This document shows positions 56,001 through 60,499 of a stretch of 64,000 nucleotides of DNA, in pieces (position 1 is the stretch's first letter; every line of letters starts with the position of its first letter). Both the position numbers and the translations under genes were made by a program. The DNA comes from Astropecten irregularis (lineage: Eukaryota; Echinodermata; Asteroidea; Paxillosida; Astropectinidae). The stretch lies in contig OZ020250.1 in the NCBI GenBank assembly GCA_963971285.1, forward strand, positions 7,548,499 to 7,612,498, in the 5' to 3' direction. The notes beneath the pieces were generated by a model. It searched no databases, was not told where the DNA came from, and worked only from the letters and a program-made list of their open reading frames with translations.

Positions 56001-56016
56001 CTACAACAAAGCATAG
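18270..56016 (+). CDS. Gene 2: secreted protein with seven CTLDs and a PAN domain (22 exons)
   Basis: The exons join as 18270-18390, 28152-28395, 32793-33031, 40871-40927, 41447-41648, 42946-43166, 44006-44071, 44204-44393, 44733-44956, 45879-46128, 47458-47699, 48206-48250, 49231-49432, 51030-51247, 51466-51540, 52039-52228, 52871-53094, 53272-53491, 54619-54857, 55007-55063, 55597-55617 and 55760-56016. They sum to 3804 nt, giving 1267 residues plus stop with no in-frame stop. Order: signal peptide, beta, gamma, alpha, beta, gamma, alpha, beta, PAN. All introns are GT-AG. Module boundaries are phase 1 and introns inside CTLDs phase 2. The sugar-site triplets in order are QPD, EPN, EPN, QPD, EPD, QPD, QPD. 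The protein is predicted to be secreted with no membrane segment; multivalent glycan recognition is the simplest inferred role. Confidence 0.88.
18599..18725 (-). mobile_element. tRNA-derived SINE copy
   Basis: On the - strand it carries an A-box (TAGCTCAGTTGG) and a B-box (GGTTAGAATCC) in tRNA-like spacing. The flanks ATTGACTATAAGGGACAGC and AAAGGGAACAAAGAAAATT are shared with the copies near 46235, 46660 and 54055. It is not a functional tRNA: the B-box has a mismatch and the acceptor stem does not pair. Confidence 0.7.
18726..21208 (+). other. Intron 1 of gene 2, mostly featureless
   Basis: AT-rich intron. A single TACAGGGTGTCCC-AAAA end at about 20854 resembles the mariner-like MITE end but no partner end was found. 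At 19500-19565 there is a short CAAACA/CACCCCAA repeat. No coding exon was recognised. Confidence 0.45.
21209..21525. repeat. Hexanucleotide satellite with two variants, CCCATT and CCAATT
   Basis: About 52 uninterrupted hexamers. The left third is almost pure CCCATT, the middle has alternating CCCATT/CCAATT and a pure CCAATT block, followed by CCCATT and mixed blocks. Because the period is six, all frames stay open (Ser-His, Ser-Asn, Met-Gly and similar repeats); those frames are not genes. Confidence 0.9.
22225..25290. repeat. Three diverged copies of an ~0.65-0.8 kb repeat
   Basis: Copies at about 22225-22880, 23510-24330 and 24465-25290 share GTGAATGCTTCTTTGC, CACGAAGGGCCGTATTCATGG, CATAGGGCGACTTCGT and TGGTCTGCATCCGCCAGT in the same order. 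A G/C-rich segment (24360-24465) separates copies 2 and 3. There is no coding content. It looks like tandem segmental duplication of an older repeat. Confidence 0.75.
25461..26490. repeat. GAGTAC-rich low-complexity array, split by a MITE
   Basis: Bases 25461-25690 and 26310-26490 are dense in GAGTAC/GAGTCCGAGTAC words. The mariner-like element at 25719-26115 lies between them, so a single array may have been interrupted. Confidence 0.6.
25719..26115. mobile_element. Mariner-like MITE, second copy
   Basis: The left end (CTGGGTGTCCC, then AAAAAACGCAACACTTGTG) and the right end (GTTGCGTTTTTTTCTGGGACACCC) are inverted. Internal words such as TGTCTTGGCTATCACCATGTAGAATTT match the copy at 2613-3064. 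Confidence 0.72.
26491..27690 (+). other. Intron 1 of gene 2, no feature seen
   Basis: AT-rich sequence without recognised repeats, exons or RNA genes. Confidence 0.5.
27696..27797 (+). pseudogene. Decayed gamma1 CTLD exon in intron 1
   Basis: Bases 27691-27797 align with the acceptor and first half of the gamma1 exon at 49231: GTCAG acceptor, TTTCCGGGA, CCTTCGGAAACCCCGCTAAGCCCGGG, GTGACAGCTAC and CGCA-TTTGAA. There are small deletions near the start, and homology ends about halfway through the exon, so the frame is broken and the donor is missing. No partner gamma2, linker or alpha exons follow before the beta1 exon at 28152. It shows that a gamma CTLD once stood upstream of the present first CTLD. 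Confidence 0.85.
28152..28395 (+). CDS. Gene 2 exon 2: first beta CTLD, first half
   Basis: Acceptor cattcag, donor gtacgt after AAG TT (phase 2). It encodes about eight extra N-terminal residues, then [30 protein letters not shown] and [19 protein letters not shown]. The frame is also open upstream of the acceptor, but no ATG-plus-signal-peptide is there, so an internal exon is preferred. Confidence 0.85.
28396..29566 (+). other. Gene 2 intron inside first beta CTLD, left part
   Basis: No exon or clear repeat was recognised before the foldback element begins at about 29567. Confidence 0.5.
29567..32702. mobile_element. Long foldback element with tandemly repeated arms
   Basis: The left end TTAGTCTGAGAGCTAGCCACATA and the right end TATGTGGCTAGCTCTCAGACTAA are inverted. 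Each arm (about 29567-30180 and 32095-32702) holds repeats of a ~120-160 bp unit with ATTTCAACCCATCGCACCC, CAAAAACTGACTAAATAT and GGGAAGGTGAGGTCAGACC. The core has more diverged units. No transposase frame is visible, so it is non-autonomous. It accounts for most of the 4.4 kb intron; the equivalent introns elsewhere are 0.7-1.3 kb. Confidence 0.82.
32064..32107. repeat. T32 G12 homopolymer junction
   Basis: Thirty-two T followed directly by twelve G at the inner edge of the right arm of the foldback element. Length may be unreliable in assembly. Confidence 0.85.
32793..33031 (+). CDS. Gene 2 exon 3: first beta CTLD, second half
   Basis: 239 nt, acceptor tttggcag and donor gtatgt. It encodes [25 protein letters not shown], the triplet QPD, KKNC, FFDQRC and YLCKVK. 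It follows the first half at 28152 after an intron filled by the foldback element. Confidence 0.9.
34290..34690. mobile_element. Nested foldback element built of a 20-bp GTCGAC minisatellite
   Basis: The ends CAAGTTGACCGGTGGGACAA and TTGTCCCACCGGTCGACTTG are inverted (one mismatch). Each arm is a tandem array of the 20-mer CACCGGTCGACCTGTCTCAA or its complement: about 3-4 units at 34310-34375 and 7 at 34549-34680. The centre carries an inverted GAAACGCTTCGATACACGG pair. Confidence 0.8.
35939..36048 (-). pseudogene. Possible SAM-like domain exon remnant
   Basis: On the - strand, after an acceptor-like TTTTTCTTAAAG, the frame reads [20 protein letters not shown] and stops. The pattern L-x-S-L-G-V-x-K-I-G-D-R resembles the C-terminal helix of sterile alpha motif domains. 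It is short, ends at a stop merged with an A-run, and has no visible neighbouring exons. It may be captured host or transposon sequence inside the 7.7 kb element. Confidence 0.25.
36478..36740. mobile_element. Nested MITE-like foldback element
   Basis: GGGAAAGAATTCCACTGACG and its complement CGTCAGTGGAATTCTTTCCC bound about 263 bp inside the 7.7 kb element. Non-coding. Confidence 0.7.
36790..38104 (-). repeat. 253-bp satellite with a tRNA-like module
   Basis: Units start at 36790, 37043, 37532, 37785 and 38039; the spacing is 253-254 bp except where a 236-bp MITE sits in unit 2. On the - strand each full unit has TAGCTCGGTGG (A-box-like) and GTGGGTTCGAATCCCAC (T-arm with B-box, perfect stem), followed by the hairpin AGCATGTGA-TTTTTTC-TCACATGCT. 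The acceptor stem does not pair, so these are tRNA-derived SINE-like monomers and not tRNA genes. An inverted partial unit follows at 38105-38220 and another at 39395-39645. Confidence 0.82.
37177..37412. mobile_element. 236-bp MITE nested in one satellite unit
   Basis: AAGCCCACCGCACACTATAC and its complement bound a near-palindromic element with TA at the junctions. The uninterrupted satellite units provide the empty site GATGCCTTACCTGC. Confidence 0.85.
38101..39194. repeat. Left copy of ~1.09 kb repeat bordering the gap
   Basis: Matches 39506-40604 at roughly 99 percent by eye, differing by single bases (AGTATGG/AGCATGG, GAGGCC/GAGGGCC). Its second half (38515 on) is the GGCGTCAATATT minisatellite. 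Confidence 0.85.
38515..40800. repeat. Minisatellite of GGCGTCAATATT words framed by CGACTT/AAGTCG
   Basis: Units of about 45-75 bp run AAGTCGTGAATATTGGCGTCAATATTGGCG...TATTTACGACTTGGGG. Each starts with AAGTCG and ends with its complement CGACTT, so each can form a hairpin. A short inverted stretch of the same repeat is at 33121-33232. The array is interrupted by the gap and by a copy of the satellite/unique segment at 39395-39920. Confidence 0.85.
39195..39394. other. Assembly gap (200 N)
   Basis: Exactly 200 N, a conventional placeholder, located between two near-identical 1.09 kb copies. True content and length are unknown. Confidence 0.98.
40871..40927 (+). CDS. Gene 2 exon 4: short linker
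   Basis: 57-nt phase 1-1 exon between ttgtacag and gtaagc. It encodes [19 protein letters not shown] plus a split Gly/Asp codon. The 7838-bp intron before it is almost wholly the inserted element. Confidence 0.82.
41095..41215. mobile_element. Degenerate Penelope-like end fragment
   Basis: Begins ATCAAGTAATAAACAGCTGCAAAC and ends near GATCCTGCTAGGATAGAACGCGTCAGACCCTCC. Both words recur in the Penelope-like element at 41865-42655, so this looks like an older solo end. Confidence 0.55.
41447..41648 (+). CDS. Gene 2 exon 5: first gamma CTLD, first half
   Basis: 202 nt, acceptor taccag, donor gtacgt, phase 1 to 2. It encodes [40 protein letters not shown] and WNRDNFP. It differs from the gene 1 exon at 5397 by only a few bases, far less than the surrounding introns. 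Confidence 0.92.
41830..41861. repeat. AAT microsatellite
   Basis: About nine AAT/ATA triplets in the intron between gamma1 and gamma2, next to the Penelope-like element. Confidence 0.9.
41865..42655 (-). mobile_element. Penelope-like element fragment with inverted arms
   Basis: Arms at about 41930-42097 and 42487-42652 are inverted copies ending in TTTGAGAAAGATCCTG(C/T)TAGGATCGAAACGCGTC, a perfect GATCCT/AGGATC hairpin followed by GAAAC. Between the arms, the - strand encodes the end of a GIY-YIG endonuclease. Inverted partial copies around a truncated body and a hammerhead-like hairpin near the end are both known traits of Penelope-like elements. It is inserted in a gene 2 intron. Confidence 0.72.
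42309..42500 (-). pseudogene. Penelope-like GIY-YIG endonuclease C-terminus
   Basis: The - strand frame reads [17 protein letters not shown], then [32 protein letters not shown] and stop TAA at 42311-42309. The order H-F-N-L-P-x-H-x-I-x-D-M, a basic segment, then W-I-x-K-L-x-T and G-L-N is the conserved C-terminal part of the endonuclease of Penelope-like retroelements. The reverse transcriptase and the GIY-YIG catalytic part are missing and the frame is closed upstream, so it is a 5'-truncated relic. Confidence 0.8.
42946..43166 (+). CDS. Gene 2 exon 6: first gamma CTLD, second half (EPN)
   Basis: 221 nt, acceptor cccatag, donor gtgggt. It encodes [24 protein letters not shown], the triplet EPN, ENC, FRDTPC and TLCKLK. 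EPN is the mannose/GlcNAc-type triplet of classical CTLDs, unlike QPD in the gene 1 gamma domains. Confidence 0.92.
43430..43610. mobile_element. MITE-like element rich in TCGCGA
   Basis: CCCGTTCATACACAACC at the left and GCCGTGTGAACGG at the right bound about 180 bp, with repeated GCGATTTGAATCGCGATT palindromes within. The remainder of the intron to 44005 holds nothing recognised. Confidence 0.5.
44006..44071 (+). CDS. Gene 2 exon 7: long linker
   Basis: 66-nt phase 1-1 exon between gtttcag and gtaact. It encodes [19 protein letters not shown] and three more residues; the pattern TRDP...CDGST is shared by all long linkers, which always precede alpha1. Confidence 0.87.
44204..44393 (+). CDS. 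Gene 2 exon 8: first alpha CTLD, first half
   Basis: 190 nt, acceptor cctttaag, donor gtaagg. It encodes [43 protein letters not shown] and RHRDFKP. Confidence 0.92.
44394..44732 (+). other. Gene 2 intron inside alpha CTLD, no feature seen
   Basis: 339-bp phase-2 intron without recognised repeats. Confidence 0.6.
44733..44956 (+). CDS. Gene 2 exon 9: first alpha CTLD, second half (EPN)
   Basis: 224 nt, acceptor atccacag, weak donor gtcaga. It encodes [24 protein letters not shown], the triplet EPN, RENC, KWKDEDC and ICKK. EPN together with W-K-D makes it the best candidate in the window for a mannose-type Ca2+ site. Confidence 0.92.
44957..45878 (+). other. Gene 2 intron between alpha and beta, no feature seen
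   Basis: 922-bp AT-rich intron. No linker exon was found, in line with the alpha-beta junctions at 3435-3644 and 53095-53271. Confidence 0.55.
45879..46128 (+). CDS. Gene 2 exon 10: second beta CTLD, first half
   Basis: 250 nt from acceptor cctgaacag to TT|gtaagt. It encodes a ten-residue Pro-rich lead, then [30 protein letters not shown] and [19 protein letters not shown]. The lead is longer than in the beta1 exons at 3645 and 53272; the acceptor was chosen as the only good in-phase site. Confidence 0.85.
46235..46335 (-). mobile_element. tRNA-derived SINE copy
   Basis: On the - strand, ATAGCTCAGTTGG (A-box) and CTTCGAATCCCGC (B-box region) lie in tRNA-like spacing. It belongs to the same family as 18599-18725. 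Confidence 0.65.
46660..46755 (+). mobile_element. tRNA-like SINE head, + strand
   Basis: TATAGCTCAG and GGTTCGAACCATG match A- and B-boxes; it is preceded by ATTGACTATTAGGGACACC as in the other copies. The D-arm region is irregular and no acceptor stem pairs, so it is not called as a tRNA gene. Confidence 0.55.
47136..47440. mobile_element. Diverged relative of the 2053-2424 MITE
   Basis: Starts TTAAAGGTAATATCATATTTTGG and shares CAGATACAGT and TTTTCTTAAGTCTTTTCT words with 2053-2424; its right end (AAACTTCCTTTAAAC) is worn. Confidence 0.5.
47458..47699 (+). CDS. Gene 2 exon 11: second beta CTLD, second half
   Basis: 242 nt, acceptor ttctcag, donor gtaagt; one codon longer than other beta2 exons ([10 protein letters not shown]). 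It encodes [17 protein letters not shown], the triplet QPD, RENC, FHDQRC and YICKVK. Confidence 0.92.
47700..48205 (+). other. Gene 2 intron, no feature seen
   Basis: 506-bp intron between beta2 and the short linker; nothing recognised. Confidence 0.55.
48206..48250 (+). CDS. Gene 2 exon 12: short linker
   Basis: 45-nt phase 1-1 exon between ttttgcag and gtaagt, encoding [15 protein letters not shown] plus a split codon. It is four codons shorter than the linkers at 4981, 40871 and 55007 but keeps the start and the cysteine. Confidence 0.8.
48518..49215. repeat. 42-bp intronic minisatellite, about 16 units
   Basis: Unit consensus AAGTTCAAGCTAATCGAACG TTGTCATGTAAGTTTGGCTTAC. It fills the intron from shortly after the short linker to about 15 bp before the gamma1 acceptor at 49230. 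Since 42 is divisible by three, 14-residue repeat frames stay open on the + strand; one frame runs into the gamma1 exon. Confidence 0.9.
49231..49432 (+). CDS. Gene 2 exon 13: second gamma CTLD, first half
   Basis: 202 nt, acceptor tcggtcag, donor gtaagt. It encodes [36 protein letters not shown] and WNRDNFP. It is the closest relative of the decayed exon at 27696. Confidence 0.92.
49586..49842. repeat. 30-bp minisatellite
   Basis: About eight units of TTCATTGCTTGTTCCTGCTT GTTTGATTAC with point variants in a gene 2 intron. The period is again a multiple of three, so frames are open on both strands without being genes. Confidence 0.9.
50357..50466. repeat. Short inverted repeat
   Basis: ATACACGGGTTTACAC and GTGTAAACCCGTGTAT face each other about 70 bp apart with GCGCATGCGT palindromes between. 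Probably an old MITE. Confidence 0.5.
50567..50811. mobile_element. MITE-like foldback element
   Basis: CGATCCGACGG and CCGTCGGATCG form the ends; inner arms include CGGCAACAAAATAAT and ATTATTTTGTTGCC inverted. About 245 bp, near-palindromic, with a G run just upstream (50515-50530). Confidence 0.7.
51030..51247 (+). CDS. Gene 2 exon 14: second gamma CTLD, second half (EPD)
   Basis: 218 nt, acceptor cccacag, donor gtgagt, one codon shorter than other gamma2 exons. It encodes [24 protein letters not shown], the triplet EPD, ENC, FFDIRC and ALCKLY. EPD is a hybrid of the EPN and QPD triplets. Confidence 0.92.
51466..51540 (+). CDS. Gene 2 exon 15: long linker
   Basis: 75-nt phase 1-1 exon between ttttcag and gtaaat. 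It encodes [19 protein letters not shown], then VPAEVA. It is three residues longer than its paralogues and reads CDVST where the others have CDGST. Confidence 0.86.
51541..52038 (+). other. Gene 2 intron, no feature seen
   Basis: 498-bp intron between the long linker and alpha1; nothing recognised. Confidence 0.55.
52039..52228 (+). CDS. Gene 2 exon 16: second alpha CTLD, first half
   Basis: 190 nt, acceptor ctcttcag, donor gtaagc. It encodes [43 protein letters not shown] and RHRSFKP. Confidence 0.92.
52229..52870 (+). other. Gene 2 intron inside alpha CTLD, no feature seen
   Basis: 642-bp phase-2 intron without recognised repeats. Confidence 0.55.
52871..53094 (+). CDS. Gene 2 exon 17: second alpha CTLD, second half
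   Basis: 224 nt, acceptor tatacag, donor gtaaga. It encodes [23 protein letters not shown], the triplet QPD, NENC, EWYDVSC and VTCKK. W-Y-D occupies the WND position. Confidence 0.92.
53272..53491 (+). CDS. Gene 2 exon 18: third beta CTLD, first half
   Basis: 220 nt, acceptor ctttacag, donor gtaagt. It encodes [30 protein letters not shown] and [19 protein letters not shown]. Confidence 0.92.
54055..54185 (-). mobile_element. tRNA-derived SINE copy
   Basis: On the - strand the B-box region GGTTCGAATCCCGC is intact while the A-box region (GGCTCAGTTTG) is worn. Body words AAGAAAAATTGACTGG are shared with the fragment at 54395. Confidence 0.65.
54395..54458 (-). mobile_element. Truncated tRNA-derived SINE copy
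   Basis: Carries CCAAGAAAAATTAACTGGCG and GGATTCGAACCGGCGACCTC as in 54055-54185 but breaks off after the anticodon-arm region. Confidence 0.6.
54619..54857 (+). CDS. Gene 2 exon 19: third beta CTLD, second half
   Basis: 239 nt, acceptor gtgacag, donor gtaaga. It encodes [25 protein letters not shown], the triplet QPD, GENC, FLDQRC and YLCKVR. WIGQ is WISQ here, a Gly to Ser change in an otherwise invariant motif. Confidence 0.92.
55007..55063 (+). CDS. Gene 2 exon 20: short linker
   Basis: 57-nt phase 1-1 exon between cttaacag and gtaagc. It encodes [19 protein letters not shown] plus a split codon; EETSTE matches the linker at 40871. Confidence 0.83.
55064..55596 (+). other. Gene 2 intron, no feature seen
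   Basis: 533-bp T-rich intron between the short linker and the micro-exon. Confidence 0.55.
55597..55617 (+). CDS. Gene 2 exon 21: micro-exon before PAN
   Basis: 21-nt phase 1-1 exon between tttttcag and gtaagt, encoding EADSCGK and the first base of the next codon. It parallels the 30-nt exon at 7715; both contain SCG or SCA. Confidence 0.75.
55760..56016 (+). CDS. Gene 2 exon 22: PAN/apple-like domain and stop
   Basis: 257 nt from ataccag to TAG. It encodes [42 protein letters not shown] and the C-terminus SEVYNKA. It is nearly identical to the gene 1 domain, with changes clustered between the cysteines. Confidence 0.88.
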
Positions 56017-56237
56017 GAAAGCTTGACTTGAATCCCATTAACTGCTGAACTGAAATTATTCTTTTGCAAGCATCATTAATATTAGTTAGGTGTTATTAGT
56101 AAGCAGTTGGTCCTATCATCTTACAGAGTATCGAGCTTGCTATCATGTTAGTCGATTGGATAAACTTGGGAAATAGTTAGCTATATTTTTCATCTCATGA
56201 CCACATCGTCGTCCTCATACTAGCGAGACTGGGTCAA

Positions 56238-56243
56238 AATAAA
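56238..56243 (+). promoter_or_regulatory. Likely polyadenylation signal of gene 2
   Basis: AATAAA 222 bp after the stop codon, followed by a T-rich stretch at about 56270. It is the first canonical signal downstream of gene 2. Confidence 0.55.
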
Positions 56244-56627
56244 ATGATTCTCACAATTAACTGAGTCTCATTTTTCATACGATGTCGTATTCGCCGTATA
56301 CCGATAAATACGGCTTTCAAACTACTTGCAGTTTCTATCTCAGATGCAAAGTGAAACTAAACATACATAACAAGTATCACTGGTGATCATCAAATGGTAA
56401 TATCGATTCAAAGACTAGCAGAAATAATTAGGATAGAGCAGAAAAGAATTAAACTTGCCGCGATATGTCATTTCTACTTTTATTGGTTAATGTACTGTGC
56501 GTCCCCAAAAGAGGATAATTTAAAAAACAAAATGGAAAGAAATTGCATGTTTTCAGCCTCTTGATTTTTAGTATATTGCATTCACCATCTCACTGAGTAA
56601 ATTCTGACCAAATTTCAATGCAATCCA

Positions 56628-56870
56628 TTCATGCATCACCGAGCAATTACTGATTGTCTTGTAAAGTCCATTTTGCTACCATTGCAAATGAGTGACAGTT
56701 GTGGTTATTTTAGTTGTGATCTGTGCGCTGTGAATGTGGGCGGTCACGTCGAGGGGATATTTTACAGATCACTACTAAGAACGGTAAGATAACCACCATT
56801 GGCACTTATTTGTAATGGCAAGAAACTTGGACTTTACAGACAATTAGTAATTGCTCGGTTATGCATTAAT
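56628..56870. mobile_element. MITE-like element with ~85-bp inverted arms
   Basis: ATGCATCACCGAGCAATTAC, GTAAAGTCC and GTGGTTATTTTAG at the left are mirrored by CTTACCGTTCTTAG..., GGACTTTACAGAC and GTAATTGCTCGGTTATGCAT at the right. Confidence 0.75.
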
Positions 56871-57088
56871 ATCACATACAACGTATGCTATGGGTTCAGC
56901 ATGGCAATCTTTATGTATGCCATGCGTGATATAATTGCGATACTATTGGTTAATTAACGCTAACTATAAAATATGCACAGATTTCATGTAAAGTATTAGA
57001 TGCAAATTCAGAGATTTGATTTTAGATTTAAAACATCGTTTACAGTTGCTCACAGCTGTGCGTATATAATGTAAAATGCGCTTTAAAT

Positions 57089-57375
57089 ATTGCGAATAAT
57101 GTGCCTAAAAAAGTGTGAACTTTCATTAAGCTCCTACATATAGTCTTATTTAAAGGTTTAATACATGATTGGTAAAAGTCACAGGACAGCACTCACACTT
57201 TGTTTAATCAAACATATACAACACACATTTTTATTGCGGATAATGTGCCCCAAAAAAGTGTGAACTTTCATTAAGCTCCTATATATATCGTCTTATTTAA
57301 AGGTAAAATACATGATTGGTAAAGGTCACAGGACAGCACTCACACTTTGTTTAATCAAACATATACAACACACAT
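57089..57375. repeat. Two tandem ~145-bp units
   Basis: 57089-57227 and 57229-57375 both contain GCGAATAATGTGCC-type starts, GTGTGAACTTTCATTAAGCT and CACAGGACAGCACTCACACT. Absent from the paralogous flank of gene 1, so duplicated after the gene duplication or lost there. Confidence 0.8.
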
Positions 57376-59120
57376 GTGGGCATTTGAGCTCAATCGGGCA
57401 TCTCAGTCACGAGAAAATAGCAAAAACCCGACTCAATTATGTAAAAAAAAAAAACAATTGAAAACCATCTTACCCAGAGATCAAAACTGTTTTCGGTCTT
57501 CGTTTTAATACATAATGGATAAATACGCCATTTCATACCCTGAAAGTTCTACGTAAGTCTGTGAACATTTCTGTCTGGGTATGTTACCAAACCTGTACAG
57601 TACCCTTAAGCTCGTGCCACGAAATCTTTTATAAGTGTATTATCAGTGTAATGCATTGCTGTTATGTGATTGTATTCATAAACATGTAATTGTGAAATAA
57701 ATCAGTAATATTATACTGCGGTTGAATATTGTTTGATGTAACCAATATTAAATTTATGTAGAATGCACGATCAAACTAGGGAGAGAACAAATGGAATTGA
57801 ATTTGGGCCTTTACAAATTGAGGCTTTAGGGAAGACTTGGGAATTATTTTTCCTCCGCCATTTTGTGTCCTACGTGAAATAAAGGGTCAGTGGTACACAT
57901 GGCGAATCTAGAAGGCCCCTTTCCAGTTTTCGTCATGTGGCCTTATCCGTTAAATAATGTATTAGCCTAGCCTCAAGCCTGGTTCCACATAGCCCACAGG
58001 TTAGCCGAGTAGGTGTCCAAAAGGATGTATAAATCTGATTAAAAAACAGAAGATAAATGAAGCAAAGTACATCTTCATTTTCATTTCACGTTTGAAATTT
58101 AGTTATAATACTTTCCTTTGGTGTGGTAAATAATTATAGCAGCACAAAAGTACGCTGTATAATTGTACAAATCAAAATATTTTGCTATTTATTTGTGTTT
58201 TATAGTTAATGGAAATGTACTTTTTTTTTTCTTTATGTATTATTTGGTTCTCATTTGTACAGTAACAGTACAAAACACGACACTGAATAGAGAGTATTAT
58301 TATGTCAGACATATTCGTTTATGAAACCCCCAAATACTTGTCACCTCTACTGTTCTGGTCAAGAGGAAATTTCATTATTTGATTTTAAATAACACACTGC
58401 TAAAAAATATCAGTCACAAAGTCGAATTCGTGAAAAATCGATGAAGAGTATGACTTCAATGTTAATAATGGGACTGGCATTACATGTACGATATTTCAGC
58501 TCAAAGATTGGTCATAATTTGTTTTGTTTTTTCAGATAAATATTATTGAAAAGTCGCTTACTAGAGAGTCTTGTTTTTGGTTTCAGAAGATAAAGGGAAA
58601 TGTGTTTTAGGATCGGTGCTTTTTAGTTATTGCTTTTTATGTATACTGGCCAGATTGTATTGTTTTATTTATTCGATTATTTATTATTAATTACATTATA
58701 ATAGTGAACCAACTATTATACGTTACTATTTATTATTATTTTGCAAATTTATTGGATTCAATATATTATGAATGGTTGTTCAATGCATAGTTTTTAGGCG
58801 AGCTGTCAATGCATACATAAAAAAAATGGGTAAAATGTTAGCAAATTGGTCAGGTGAGGGTTGCAATATGCTTCCCACGAAAGACAAGAAGGTCATGAAA
58901 GCCCAACATGGTTGATATCTCGGAGTGTTCAAAACATTTCATCTTATCACATTGGCTCATCTACAGCACCATATCATACGACATTAATACATTTTATTTG
59001 CAATGTAGCAACACAAAACGTTATGTTGCGTATTAACGAAATTGAAATAAAGCAATAAAACATTATTACCCAATCTTTCCTGTAACAAATGTGGCATTTC
59101 TTTTAAGCCTCAGATAGATA
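57376..59120 (+). other. Gene 2 3' flank, paralogous to 15613-17240
   Basis: Non-coding. The segment 58790-58980 is strikingly similar to 17040-17215. No transcript feature is evident. Confidence 0.6.
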
Positions 59121-59132
59121 GGACGCTAATCA

Positions 59133-59216
59133 TTTCGTTGTCGTTGTCGTTGTCGCTGTCTTTGTCGCTGTCGATATCACTGTCGTTGCCGTTGTCGTTC
59201 TCGTTGTTGGTGTCGG
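59133..59216. repeat. TCGTTG-type hexamer microsatellite
   Basis: About 13 imperfect GTCGTT/GTCGCT units just upstream of the LINE. Confidence 0.8.
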
Positions 59217-59636
59217 ACTGGGGGATGTCTGATGATGCAGAAAACTGAAAGCAGACGCTTTCATGATAAAGGTTGCATATACGGTGCACTTTACCGGTAA
59301 ATTGGGTGTGCGTAATTTTTTGGACGTTATGAAAGTCCAGAGCTCAGACCAAATAAGACGGTTCGTGTGTTCAAATGGCGGCGTTAGACAAGGATTTCTT
59401 TTTTTTGTTATCGTAGGAAGTTGCCGTACAGAGCATTAAATAACCGTGCTCCTCAGATAATTAACAATGGGAATAATGGAGGTCTCTGGGTGACAGGACG
59501 CACGGTTTTAGGGGGTCCCACATTTCAGCAACCAATACTGGTATATCTTATTTTTCCACCTGCCAATCTGCCACCACAACGTTCAGATAACTTTGCTCCC
59601 GCTCTGAGACCAGTTTGAAGGAGTTTTACCCCAATC

Positions 59637-60389
59637 ATGCCCAGAAAATCAGCAAAATCAGTGAGTGAAACCGAGCTACCTCCGGTACTATCTCCACAGA
59701 ACAAACGTGCAGGCAAATCTGCTTCGATTTCCGACACCAATCGCGAGGCGTGTGAAAGCTTTGTTCGCCAATCACTCACTGACATTCGAGCTGGGCAGGT
59801 GGAATTACATAACCGCATTGATGTCCTGGAAGTGAACATTAATGAATCAATGGAATTCCAGAGTCAGCGCATCACAGACCTAGAAGCCAAGATGGAGGAC
59901 CTCGATCAACTAGTTTCCAAGATGGCAAAGGCAGAGAAAATCATTGCTGATCAGGCAGAGCAACTCAACAAGCTCGAACGGTTCTCCCGCAGGAATAATC
60001 TGAGGATTATTGGCCTGCCACAAAAGACCGGTGAGGACTGTCTTACTCTGGTAAAGGATCTCCTGAGGCAGAAGTTTGATCTGACTGATCGTAAGCTGGA
60101 AAGAGCCCATCGCGACGGCCTCAAATTTGATGGCAAGCCACAACACTTCCTGGTGAAGATGAATTGCTACCAGGACAAGATCTCAATCCTCCAACGTCAG
60201 CGCCAAGTCCTCTCAAGCGATCCCTTCTACATCACGGATGACCTGACCAAGATCGACCTTGAAGAAAAGAGGAAGTGGTCATCGCAGGCTGCCAAGGCAT
60301 ACCATGATGGCATCAAGTACCGTTTTGTGGCCGGTAAGTGGAGAGGCAAAGGTGGATCGCTCGCTCACTTCTACAGTCAAACCCGCTGA
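59637..60389 (+). CDS. LINE ORF1, coiled-coil/RRM nucleic-acid-binding protein
   Basis: 250 residues from ATG to TGA. Residues about 45-115 form a heptad-rich coiled coil (RIDVLEVNINES, ITDLEAKMEDLDQLVSKM, AEQLNKLERFSRRNNLRI). The part after RRNNLRIIGLP is an RRM-like domain, and the C-terminus (about 180-250) resembles the CTD of L1-type ORF1 proteins with YHDGIKYRFVAGKW. Such proteins trimerise and bind the element RNA as a chaperone. The frame is intact and shows no damage. Confidence 0.85.
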   Translation: MPRKSAKSVSETELPPVLSPQNKRAGKSASISDTNREACESFVRQSLTDIRAGQVELHNRIDVLEVNINESMEFQSQRITDLEAKMEDLDQLVSKMAKAEKIIADQAEQLNKLERFSRRNNLRIIGLPQKTGEDCLTLVKDLLRQKFDLTDRKLERAHRDGLKFDGKPQHFLVKMNCYQDKISILQRQRQVLSSDPFYITDDLTKIDLEEKRKWSSQAAKAYHDGIKYRFVAGKWRGKGGSLAHFYSQTR

Positions 60390-60499
60390 TCACCGGTATC
60401 ACCAGCATAGCTCCATAATGACATTTTGCATGATCGTATAATTATTACCTTTTCTGTCCTAAGGCAAATCAGCCTTGCATATTCCACCTGTCATCTGTC

